Positions 48,625 to 56,225 are shown, numbered from the stretch's first letter. The stretch is DNA of 64,000 nt from Micromonospora echinospora (GCF_014203425.1 NZ_JACHJC010000001.1:3162001-3226000), one strand, 5' to 3'. Numbers and translations: made by a program. Notes: generated by a model not told the origin, from the sequence alone.

Positions 48625-49673
48625 CCGTGTCGGCCGCCGCGCCCACCGACCCCCGCGGGGACTGGCTGGCGCTGCACGTGTTCTACGCCGCCAACCCGCA
48701 GCCGCTGCTCGTCGAGTGTGTGGTGCCACTGATCCGCGAGCTCACCGACCGGAACCTGCTCGCCGGGCACTTCTTCATCAACTACTGGCTGGAGGGGCCG
48801 CACGTGCGGCTGCGCCTGCGGCCCCGTACCCCGTCGGACGAGCCGGCGGTGCGGGCGTTGGCCGAGGCGGCGATCCAGCGGTTCCTCACCACCCGCCCCG
48901 CCCTGTACGCCATGGGCACCGGCTATCTGCGCGAGCTCTACGACATCCTGTTCGCCCTGGAGTTCCCGGGCGGACGGCCGGCGGAACTGGTCGACGACAA
49001 CGGCCAGATGCTGCTGCAACCCAACAACTCGTTCAGCTACCGGCCCTACGAGCCGGAGTACGGAAAGTACGGCGGGCCGGACGGCATCGAGGTCGCCGAG
49101 TGGCACTTCCGGCACTCCAGCGACGTCGTGCTGCGAGCCCTCGCGACGATGAACCTGCACCTGCGACCGGTGCTGCTGGGCACTGCCGCCCAGTTGATGA
49201 CGGTGCTGGCCGGGACGTTCCTGCCGGACCGGGCGGAACTGGTCGACTTCCTCGACCGCTACCACCACTTCTGGCACCGGGCCTTCGCCGGCACCGAGCT
49301 GATCGGGGCCGAGGAGTATCGCCGGATGTACGACGGGGTCGCGCCGGAGCTGGGACCGCGGGTCGAACGCATCCTCGACCTCGTGGCACGGGGGGATGTC
49401 GCGCACCTGCCCGGCTTCCTGCGCGGTTGGGCCGAGCACGCCGGGGAGCTTCGGGAGCGGGTGCTCGGGCTGGCCGCGTCAGGACGGCTGACGCTCCGGT
49501 CGTGGGACGGCAGCGGGGAGCGGGTGGTCACCGACCCGGCCGAGGCGCTGGCCGCGCTGCTCTCGCCGTACCTGCACATGACGAACAACCGGCTGCACGC
49601 CACCATCCGCGACGAGGCGTACCTGTCGTACCTGCTCGCCCGGGTGCTGCGGGAGCCGGCGGTGGCGGCGTGA
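48621..49673 (+). CDS. SpaB_C-type thiopeptide/LanB elimination protein
   Basis: 350 residues of the thiopeptide-type bacteriocin biosynthesis fold: GDWLALHVFYAANPQPLLVE, HFFINYWLEGPHVRLRLRP, FSYRPYEPEYGKYGGPDGIE, and LSPYLHMTNNRLHATIRDEA. This domain removes glutamate from glutamylated Ser/Thr to give Dha/Dhb; a paralogous form catalyses the [4+2] pyridine cyclisation of thiopeptides. Only one copy occurs here, directly behind the glutamylation protein (4-nt overlap), so elimination is the more likely role. Distinguishing the two forms needs alignment. Confidence 0.82.
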   Translation: MTVSAAAPTDPRGDWLALHVFYAANPQPLLVECVVPLIRELTDRNLLAGHFFINYWLEGPHVRLRLRPRTPSDEPAVRALAEAAIQRFLTTRPALYAMGTGYLRELYDILFALEFPGGRPAELVDDNGQMLLQPNNSFSYRPYEPEYGKYGGPDGIEVAEWHFRHSSDVVLRALATMNLHLRPVLLGTAAQLMTVLAGTFLPDRAELVDFLDRYHHFWHRAFAGTELIGAEEYRRMYDGVAPELGPRVERILDLVARGDVAHLPGFLRGWAEHAGELRERVLGLAASGRLTLRSWDGSGERVVTDPAEALAALLSPYLHMTNNRLHATIRDEAYLSYLLARVLREPAVAA

Positions 49674-50854
49674 CCAGCCCGGCGCTGCTCGGCAAGCGTC
49701 CCCGCCTCCGCGACGACCTGCTCTTCTCCCGCCCCTTGAACCGGGGCACGGCCACCGTCCATCTGGTCAAGGACCGTCGCAGCGGCCGGGCGTTCGAGCT
49801 GTCGGACAAGGAACGGTTCCTGGTGCGCCGGCTGGACGGGGTCCGTTCCCTGGCTGAGGTGGGCGACGAGTACGCGGCCGCGTACGGCCGCCGGCTCGGC
49901 GACGACCACTGGGTGCGGCTGTTGTGGCTGCTGCACCAGCGGGGCCTGCTCGTCGGCAGACCCGGTGAGCCGGAGGCGGCGCCGGTGGCGCGTCACGACC
50001 GGCTCGACAGGTGGGCCCGCCTGCTGGGCCGGCTGCTGAGCCCCGCGTCGGTCGCCGGGTGGGGCCTGCTGGTGGCGGCGCTGCTGGTGGCCGTCGCCTG
50101 GCACGCCGGACCGCTGTGGCAGGCGGCCCGACCGGCGTTCACGGACCCGCTCAGCCTGCTCCTGCTCGGGCTGCTCGCCTGGGCGGGCGCGGCCGTCCAC
50201 GAGTTCGCGCACGCGCTGACCGCGGTCCGTCTCGGCGCCACCGTCAAGCGGATCAACCTGGTCACGCTCACCTGCCAGATCGAGGACTACGCCTTCCTGC
50301 CGAGGCGGCGGGACCAGGCGGTGATCGCCGCCGCCGGCGGGGTGGCGAACGGGATGGTGCTGCTGCTCGCCGGCGCGCTCCTCGCCGCCCTGCCGGGCGC
50401 TTTCGCCGACCGGCTGTTCAGCGCGTACGTGCTGGTCGCCGCCGTGCAGACCATCGTCAACTTCGTTCCGCTCCCACCGTTGGACGGCTACAAGATGGCC
50501 AGCCACCTCCTGGACACGCTGGACCTGGCGCCGGAGAGCCGCCGCTACCTGTACACCGCACTGGGCCGGTTGCCCCGCCGCGGCCGTGTCCGCTATCCGA
50601 GGCGGGCCGCCGTACGCCTCGGTCTGTACGGCCTGTGGTGGCTGTTCGCCGCCGCGTCGGTGGCCGCCTGTGTGATCTCCTTCGCCGGCGCGCTCCTGGA
50701 GTCCACACTGGGCGTGTTCGGACATGTCCTGCCCGCCGCGGTCGTCGCGCTGACGCTCGCCGGCTGGCTGGCCCGGCCCCGGCGTGCCGGCTCCGCGGGT
50801 CGCTCTCATCCGTCACACCAGCAGAACATCGAAGCCCACAAGCGAAAGGCGTGA
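49670..50854 (+). CDS. PqqD-like/M50 membrane metalloprotease fusion
   Basis: 394 residues. Residues about 1-100 (TVHLVKDRRSGRAFELSDKE, FLVRRLDGVRSLAEVGDEYA, LLWLLHQRGLL) look like a PqqD-type winged helix that could bind the leader. Six or so transmembrane helices follow, with the zinc motif HEFAHA near residue 180 (VHEFAHALTAVRLGA) and the second-ligand motif LPPLDGYKM near 268, as in site-2-protease-like M50 peptidases. It may cleave the leader at the membrane or provide immunity. GTG 49670 overlaps the previous stop by 4 nt. A long C-terminal membrane part ends in a His/Gln/Lys-rich tail. Confidence 0.82.
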   Translation: MTSPALLGKRPRLRDDLLFSRPLNRGTATVHLVKDRRSGRAFELSDKERFLVRRLDGVRSLAEVGDEYAAAYGRRLGDDHWVRLLWLLHQRGLLVGRPGEPEAAPVARHDRLDRWARLLGRLLSPASVAGWGLLVAALLVAVAWHAGPLWQAARPAFTDPLSLLLLGLLAWAGAAVHEFAHALTAVRLGATVKRINLVTLTCQIEDYAFLPRRRDQAVIAAAGGVANGMVLLLAGALLAALPGAFADRLFSAYVLVAAVQTIVNFVPLPPLDGYKMASHLLDTLDLAPESRRYLYTALGRLPRRGRVRYPRRAAVRLGLYGLWWLFAAASVAACVISFAGALLESTLGVFGHVLPAAVVALTLAGWLARPRRAGSAGRSHPSHQQNIEAHKRKA

Positions 50855-50856
50855 CC

Positions 50857-51768
50857 ATGCCAGCCACCGACGATCCGGCCATCGTGCTGGACTCCGTGAG
50901 CAAGTCGTACGGCGAGGTGAGAGCGGTGGACGACGTCACCGTCTCGATCGGCCGCGGCGAGTTCTTCGGCATGCTCGGGCCCAACGGCGCGGGCAAGACG
51001 ACTCTCATCGAGATGATCGAAGGTCTGCGGACCCCGGACCGCGGCACCGTGCGGGTGCTCGGCATGTCGCCGACGCCGCGCAACCTCGACCTGCTGCCGA
51101 AGATCGGCGTGCAGACCCAGCGGTCGGCGTTCTTCACCCGGCTGACCGCCCGGGAACATCTGGTGACCGTCGCCGCGCTCTACGGCCTGCCCGCCTCCGT
51201 CGCGGACCGGGCGCTGAAGCTGGTCGGGCTGACCGACTCGGCCGACATCCGGGTCACGAACGTCTCCGGTGGACAGCGCCAGCGCCTCGCCATCGCCTCG
51301 GCGATCGTGCACGACCCCCAGGTGATCTTCCTGGACGAGCCGACCGCCGCCCTGGACCCGCAGGCCCGTCGTGATCTCGGGCAGTTGCTGCGGGAGCTGA
51401 AGGCGGGCGGCAAGACCATCGTCTACACCACCCATCACCTGGACGAGGCGCAGGCGCTGTGCGACCGGGTCGCCATCCTCGCCGCCGGGCGAGTCCTGGC
51501 CCTGGACAGCCCACGGGAGCTGATCGCGCGATCCGGCGTCGGCACCCGTCTCGTCGTACCCGCCGGCCGGCTCAGCGCGGAGCAGGCCGGCCAGATCGAC
51601 GGCGTCGACGGGATCGACTTCGAGGACGGCGCGGTCGTCCTGCGTACCACCCAGACGGCCCGGGTGCTGGCCGCCCTCGGCGCCGAGGGCGGCCTCGACG
51701 AGGTGGAGACCCGCCCGGCCACCCTGGAAGACGTCTACCTGCAACTGATGGGAGCGCCGCAGGCATGA
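50857..51768 (+). CDS. ABC transporter ATP-binding protein (exporter)
   Basis: 303-residue DrrA-like ATPase with Walker A GPNGAGKTTL, Q-loop GVQTQRSAFF, signature VSGGQRQRLAIA, Walker B VIFLDEPTAALDPQ and switch His in TTHHLDEA. The C-terminal 80 residues form the domain typical of ABC-2 drug/peptide exporters. It is 2 nt after the protease gene and overlaps the permease by 4 nt; it probably exports the mature peptide and may give immunity. Confidence 0.95.
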   Translation: MPATDDPAIVLDSVSKSYGEVRAVDDVTVSIGRGEFFGMLGPNGAGKTTLIEMIEGLRTPDRGTVRVLGMSPTPRNLDLLPKIGVQTQRSAFFTRLTAREHLVTVAALYGLPASVADRALKLVGLTDSADIRVTNVSGGQRQRLAIASAIVHDPQVIFLDEPTAALDPQARRDLGQLLRELKAGGKTIVYTTHHLDEAQALCDRVAILAAGRVLALDSPRELIARSGVGTRLVVPAGRLSAEQAGQIDGVDGIDFEDGAVVLRTTQTARVLAALGAEGGLDEVETRPATLEDVYLQLMGAPQA

Positions 51769-52520
51769 GCGCATACACCGCACTGGCCCGGGCCAGCTAC
51801 AAGGCGAGCGTCCGGGACGGCACGACGCTGTTCTTCACGTTCGCGTTCCCGCTGGTCTTCCTGGTCATCTTCGGACTGATCTTCCGCAACCAGGAGGTCG
51901 CCGAGACCGGCCACGGATACATCGACTTCATCGCGCCGGGCGTGCTGTCGTGGGGCCTGGCCAGCGCCGCGCTGTTCGGCGTGTCGTTCACCCTGATGCA
52001 GTGGCGCAACGACGACCTGCTGCGCATCATCCGGCTGTCGCCGACGAGCATCTGGTCCGTGGTCGGCTCCCGCTACGCGGTCGCGCTCGCCATCGGCGTC
52101 GCGCAGAGCCTGCTCTTCGTCGGCGTGGCCATGCTGCCCTTCCTGGGCATGCGTCCGGACGGGAAGTGGCCGCTGTCCCTGCCGATGATGCTGCTGGCGG
52201 TGACCACGTTCCTGGCGCTGGGCCTGATCGTCGGCTCGCGTGCGGACACCGCGGAGGCGGTGGCCGCGATCGCCAACTGCATCGTGGTGCCGATGGCCTT
52301 CCTGTCGGGGTCGTTCTATCCCCTGGAGCTGATGCCCGGGTGGTTGCAGGGCATCTCCCGGGCGCTGCCGCTGCGCTACGTCAACGACGGTATGGCGTAC
52401 GCCTTCACCGGGTTCGGCTCCATGACCGACTATCTGGTGGCGTGCGGCGCGCTGGTCGGCTTCGCTGTCGTGTTCGCGGTCATCGGCGTGCGTACCTTCC
52501 GGTGGAGCCACAGCTCGTGA
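51765..52520 (+). CDS. ABC-2 type transporter permease
   Basis: 251 residues with six predicted transmembrane helices (FFTFAFPLVFLVIFGLIF, VLSWGLASAALFGVSFTL, MMLLAVTTFLALGLIVG among them) and the ABC-2 landmark near the end, IVVPMAFLSGSFYPLELMP with LPLRYVNDG. Partner of the preceding ATPase. ATG 51765; the second YcaO gene starts inside its stop codon. Confidence 0.94.
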   Translation: MSAYTALARASYKASVRDGTTLFFTFAFPLVFLVIFGLIFRNQEVAETGHGYIDFIAPGVLSWGLASAALFGVSFTLMQWRNDDLLRIIRLSPTSIWSVVGSRYAVALAIGVAQSLLFVGVAMLPFLGMRPDGKWPLSLPMMLLAVTTFLALGLIVGSRADTAEAVAAIANCIVVPMAFLSGSFYPLELMPGWLQGISRALPLRYVNDGMAYAFTGFGSMTDYLVACGALVGFAVVFAVIGVRTFRWSHSS

Positions 52521-54448
52521 CCGCACCCGCGGCGTCGGCGCCCTCGGTCCCGCTGTCCGCCGCCGCGGCCCGGCTCGACGCGCACCTGCGCCGGCGCTGG
52601 TCGGCGCGGCCGGTGGGCCCGGCGCCCCGGGTGGTCACGCTGGGCGCCGGCGACGCGCTGGCCGGGGCGGCGCCGCACCGGCGGCACGCCACTGTGCACC
52701 TGAGCGCGGACGCGGTGCTGGTCGGCCCGGTCGCCGGTGCCCCGCCGGGGGCCGCCTGCGGACACTGCCTGGCCATCCGATGGCAGCGGCTGCGCGGCCG
52801 CAGCGAACGCGACGCGCTGGAGACCGGTGGCGTTCCGACAGCTGTCGGGCCGTGGCCCAGGCTCACCGCCTACCAGCTCGACGCGGTGTGGGACCTGTAC
52901 CGGGCGGTGCACGCCACGCCGGCCCGGCCCGCGCCGCCGACGTGGGACGACCCGGACCGGCGGCTGGCCCGGGTCAGCCGGCTGGAGCTGAACACGCTGC
53001 GGGTACGCACCCATCCGGTGCTGGCGGAGCCGCGGTGCCCGACGTGCTCGACGGCGCGTCCCGACTCGCCGGCCGAGGTGCCGGAGCTCGACCGGCCGGC
53101 GCCGAAACCGGCCGCCGACGCCTACCGGCTGCGCGCCCCGGGGGACTACCCGCTGCCCCGCGCCGCCCTGGTCAACCCGGTCTGCGGGGCGCTCGGCGCG
53201 GGCACCCAGCTCACCATCACCTCACCCACCACCGCCCCGGTCACCGGCAGCGTCTTCATCCGGGGCTACGGCGGGCTGCTCGACGTCTCCTTCAGCGGCC
53301 AGTCCACCGGCTACGACGCCAGCCACGCGCTGGCGTACCTGGAAGGGCTGGAGCGGCACGCGGGCACCCACCGGCGGCGCAACCTCGTCCCCGTCGTCGC
53401 CGCGTACGCGGACGTCGCCGAGCACGCCCTGCACCCGGACGAGTGCGGCAGCTATCCGGACGAGGTGTACGACCACGACCCGATCCTGCGCCGCTTCGAC
53501 CCGGACCGGCCGATCCCCTGGGTGTGGGGCCGGGACCTGCGCACCGGCCGGCCGGTGCTGGTGCCCCGGCGGCTCTGCTTCTACAGCTCCCCGGCGGCCG
53601 GGGACACGTTCGTGCTCTCGTCCTCCAGTGGCTGCGCCACCGGCAGCTGCCTGGCCGAGGCGGCCCTGTTCGGGTTGCTGGAGCTGATCGAGCGGGACGC
53701 CTTCCTGCTCGGCTGGTACGGCAACCTGACGCTGCCGAGGATCGACCTGGCGAGCTGTTCGCCGGCGGTACGGGCGATGGCCGACCGTGCCGAGTTGCAG
53801 GGCTACGCGCTGCACGCCTTCGACAACCGGATCGACCTGGACGTGCCGGTGGTGACCAGCCTGGCGGTCCGCCACGACGGTGGGCCCGGACTGCTCTCCT
53901 TCGCGGCAGCCGCACACGTCGACCCGGAGCAGGCGGTGGCCGGCGCGGTCACCGAGGCGCTCACCTACATTCCGCACCAGCCGGCCACGGTGCGCCGGCG
54001 ACGGGGCGAGCTGGAGCGGATGGCCGACGACTACGGCCTGGTCCGCCGGCTGCCGGACCACTCTGCCCTGTTCGGCCTGCCCCGGATGGCCCGGCACGCC
54101 GCGACGTACCTGCGCGACGCGGTGGCGCGGGACGTCGCGAGCGTCTTCGCCGGTCACCGGGAGGCCGGCGCCCGGGACCTCCTCGACGACCTGGGCCGGG
54201 TCCTGGACACCCTGCACCGGCGCGGCCACCGGGCGATCCTGGTCGACCAGACGAGCCCGGAGCAGGAGGCGGTCGGGCTGCGGTCGGTATGCGTGGTGGT
54301 GCCCGGCCTGCTGCCGATCGACTTCGGCTGGTTGCGTCAGCGGGCGCTGCACCTGCCGCGCCTGCGCACCGCTCCGTACGCGGCAGGGCTGGCCGGGGCG
54401 GTGCTCACCGACGACGACCTGCGCCGCGTTCCCCACCCGTTCCCCTGA
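52517..54448 (+). CDS. YcaO cyclodehydratase 2
   Basis: 643 residues, same architecture as the first YcaO but clearly divergent: Cys pairs CGHC and CPTC in the N-terminal half, NPVCGALGAGTQL near residue 217, ATP signature SGCATGSCLAEAALFGLLEL then IERDAFLLGWYGN near 370, and C-terminal PHPFP. No second leader-binding protein accompanies it, so both enzymes may share the single F protein, one for Cys and one for Ser/Thr, or act in sequence. Last gene of the operon, with GTG overlapping the permease stop, and followed by a bidirectional terminator. Confidence 0.93.
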   Translation: MTAPAASAPSVPLSAAAARLDAHLRRRWSARPVGPAPRVVTLGAGDALAGAAPHRRHATVHLSADAVLVGPVAGAPPGAACGHCLAIRWQRLRGRSERDALETGGVPTAVGPWPRLTAYQLDAVWDLYRAVHATPARPAPPTWDDPDRRLARVSRLELNTLRVRTHPVLAEPRCPTCSTARPDSPAEVPELDRPAPKPAADAYRLRAPGDYPLPRAALVNPVCGALGAGTQLTITSPTTAPVTGSVFIRGYGGLLDVSFSGQSTGYDASHALAYLEGLERHAGTHRRRNLVPVVAAYADVAEHALHPDECGSYPDEVYDHDPILRRFDPDRPIPWVWGRDLRTGRPVLVPRRLCFYSSPAAGDTFVLSSSSGCATGSCLAEAALFGLLELIERDAFLLGWYGNLTLPRIDLASCSPAVRAMADRAELQGYALHAFDNRIDLDVPVVTSLAVRHDGGPGLLSFAAAAHVDPEQAVAGAVTEALTYIPHQPATVRRRRGELERMADDYGLVRRLPDHSALFGLPRMARHAATYLRDAVARDVASVFAGHREAGARDLLDDLGRVLDTLHRRGHRAILVDQTSPEQEAVGLRSVCVVVPGLLPIDFGWLRQRALHLPRLRTAPYAAGLAGAVLTDDDLRRVPHPFP

Positions 54449-54480
54449 GCCGACCGCCGCGCCGGCGGCCGGACACGCGC

Positions 54481-54516
54481 ACGTAGGGCCGCCCCGCTAC
54501 CGGGGCGGCCCTACGT
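54481..54516. terminator. Perfect 16-bp bidirectional hairpin between YcaO-2 and the precursor gene
   Basis: acgtagggccgccccg (54481-54496), loop ctac, and cggggcggccctacgt (54501-54516) match without a mismatch. It lies between the end of the 16-kb operon and the convergent precursor gene, so it can stop both. It is one of the most stable hairpins in the window, and no U-tract is present. Confidence 0.88.
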
Positions 54517-54530
54517 CGTGACCGATCCGC

Positions 54531-54707
54531 TCAGGCGCTGCAGCTGGTGGTCGAGGTGGTGCTGCTGCAGGTCGAGGTGGTGCCCGACGAGGAGCAGGAG
54601 GCCAGGATCGCCTCGGAGGCGTCGGCGTAGTCGGAGATCGCGAAGGTCTCGGACTCCAGCTCGAGGATTTCCTCGGCGAGGGCGTTGAGGTCGGTTTCGG
54701 GCGCCAT
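54531..54707 (-). CDS. Ser/Thr/Cys-rich RiPP precursor peptide
   Basis: 58 residues from ATG 54707 with ttggag before it at about 7 nt. Residues 1-36 form an acidic leader (MAPETDLNALAEEILELESE, TFAISDYADASEAILA) much like thiopeptide leaders with their F-x-I-S-D element and small residue at the junction. Residues 37-58 are the likely core: Ser-Cys start, Cys at 38, 47 and 56 (exactly nine apart), Gly42, Ala58, and otherwise only Ser and Thr. At DNA level a 14-nt segment recurs at a 21-nt offset (54549-54562, 54570-54583), so the core probably grew by duplication. The frame is open to 54755, but that extension lacks a good ribosome site. It is the obvious substrate for the cluster enzymes. 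Confidence 0.9.
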   Translation of the reverse strand: MAPETDLNALAEEILELESETFAISDYADASEAILASCSSSGTTSTCSSTTSTTSCSA

Positions 54708-54730
54708 GATGACTCCAAGGGGTCGGCTCC

Positions 54731-54833
54731 GGCCGGTTCCTCCGGCCTGGGACAAGCAGACCGCACGGCGCTCACCGATCGCCGTCGTCCGGACCCCGGA
54801 TCGCTGTCACCGGCGGTGAGCGGTGTGACAGCG
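54731..54833. promoter_or_regulatory. Divergent control region of the precursor and the M20 hydrolase gene
   Basis: Between the precursor ATG and the hydrolase start lies a nested palindrome: cgctgtcac (54802-54810) with gtgacagcg (54825-54833), a perfect 9-bp inverted repeat, and inside it tcaccg-g-cggtga (54807-54819). This looks like an operator for a dimeric regulator. A 6-bp hairpin, ggccgg-ttcct-ccggcc (54731-54747), lies in the precursor 5' leader. No confident -10/-35 is seen on either strand. Confidence 0.5.
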
Positions 54834-54854
54834 GCTTGCGGTTGGCTCAGCGGC

Positions 54855-56135
54855 ATGGTGTCACCCGGCCCGCTCGCGACCGCCCGCGCTCCGGGCCCGG
54901 CCCTCGACGCGGGCGTCCTGGCCCGGGCCGGCTCGCTCTACCGCGACCTGCACGCCCACCCGGAGCTGTCGGGGAGGGAGGAGCGCACCGCGGCCCGGTT
55001 CGCGGCCGCGCTGCGCGAGGCCGGCTGCGCGGTCACCACCGGCATCGGCGGGCACGGCGTCGTCGGTGTCCTGGCCAACGGCGTCGGTCCGGCGGTGATG
55101 CTCCGCGCCGAACTCGACGCGCTGCCGGTCGCGGAGCGGACCGGGTTGCCGTACGCGAGCACGGCCGGCGCCCTCGACGGCGAGGGGCGCCGGGTGCCGG
55201 TGATGCACGCCTGCGGGCACGATCTGCACCTGGCCGCGGCGGTGGGCGCCGCGGCTCACCTGGACCGCGTCCGGGACCGCTGGCGGGGGACGCTGCTCGT
55301 GCTCGGGCAGCCGGCCGAGGAGACGCTGACCGGCGCGGCGGCGCTGATCGAGGACGGGCTGTACGAGCGGTTCGGCCGGCCGGACCTCCTGCTGGCACAG
55401 CACGCGGCGCCGCTGCCCGCAGGCATGGTCGCGCACGGGTCCGGTCCGATGACGGCGGGCTGCGTCACCCTGGAGGTGACACTGACCGGCCGCGGTGGGC
55501 ACGCCGCCACCCCGCACCTGTGTGTCGACCCGGTGGTGCTCGCCGCCACCGTCGTCGTCCAGTTGCAGACCATCGTGGCCCGGCAGGTGGGGCCGGCCGA
55601 GCAGGTGACCCTGACGGTGGGTTCGCTGCGGGCGGGCCACCATCCGGGGGTGATCCCGGAGGAGGCCACGCTGGGCGTCACGATCCGGGCGCTGTCCGAC
55701 CGGGCGCTGGACGACGTGCGGGACCGGGTGGTCCGGACGGTGCGGGGTTGTTGCGAGGCCGCGGGGAGCCCGGTGGAGCCGGTGCTGCAGGTGGTGTCGC
55801 GGACCCCGGCCTACCGGGGCGATCCGGAGGTGGCCGCGCGGTTGCGCGCGGCCCACGAGCGGACGTTCGGCGCCGACCGGGTGGCCTGGTGGCCGTCGTC
55901 GCTGGCGGCCGAGGACTTCCCGCTGCTGGCCGACGGGATCCCCAGCGGATACTGGATGCTCGGTGTCGTCGGCCCGCGCCAGTGGCGGGCGGCGCCCGGT
56001 GGCAGCGCCGCCGAGAAGCTCGCCGCCCTGCCGGCCAACCACAGCCCGTCCTTCGCGCCGTACGCGGGGCTGGCGCTGCCGGCCGGGGTCGAGGCGCTCG
56101 CGTCCGGCGCGCTCACCGCACTGGCGCCGGAGTGA
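54855..56135 (+). CDS. M20-family amidohydrolase
   Basis: 426 residues of the M20D carboxypeptidase/aminoacylase type: YRDLHAHPELSGREERTA, the first metal site HACGHDLHLAAAVGAA, catalytic Glu pair in GQPAEETLTGA, dimerisation-domain GRGGHAATPH, and WWPSSLAAEDFPLL. Such enzymes hydrolyse N-acyl amino acids or peptides. It is divergent from the precursor gene and shares its promoter region, suggesting a cluster role (leader turnover or deacylation), but it also borders the arginine operon. ATG 54855 is tentative; GTG 54816 in frame would add 13 residues and lies inside the nested palindrome. Confidence 0.82.
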   Translation: MVSPGPLATARAPGPALDAGVLARAGSLYRDLHAHPELSGREERTAARFAAALREAGCAVTTGIGGHGVVGVLANGVGPAVMLRAELDALPVAERTGLPYASTAGALDGEGRRVPVMHACGHDLHLAAAVGAAAHLDRVRDRWRGTLLVLGQPAEETLTGAAALIEDGLYERFGRPDLLLAQHAAPLPAGMVAHGSGPMTAGCVTLEVTLTGRGGHAATPHLCVDPVVLAATVVVQLQTIVARQVGPAEQVTLTVGSLRAGHHPGVIPEEATLGVTIRALSDRALDDVRDRVVRTVRGCCEAAGSPVEPVLQVVSRTPAYRGDPEVAARLRAAHERTFGADRVAWWPSSLAAEDFPLLADGIPSGYWMLGVVGPRQWRAAPGGSAAEKLAALPANHSPSFAPYAGLALPAGVEALASGALTALAPE

Positions 56136-56149
56136 CCGGCCGAAGCATC

Positions 56150-56219
56150 ATGCAACGGACCGTATGAACTTGCATCCGGTCCGCGCTCGCTGGTAACCTC
56201 TCCGCATATTAATGCGGAG
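56150..56219 (+). promoter_or_regulatory. arg operon promoter with ARG-box-like operators
   Basis: A -35-like TTGCAT (56170-56175) and -10-like TAACCT (56194-56199) are 18 nt apart. A perfect palindrome ctccgcat-atta-atgcggag (56200-56219) follows at the expected start of transcription and includes the argC ribosome site. Further atgca/tgcat half-sites lie at 56150-56154 and 56171-56175. The GCAT-n4-ATGC layout resembles known ARG boxes, and argR lies in the same operon, so ArgR repression is likely. Confidence 0.65.
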
Positions 56220-56225
56220 GTTTGT

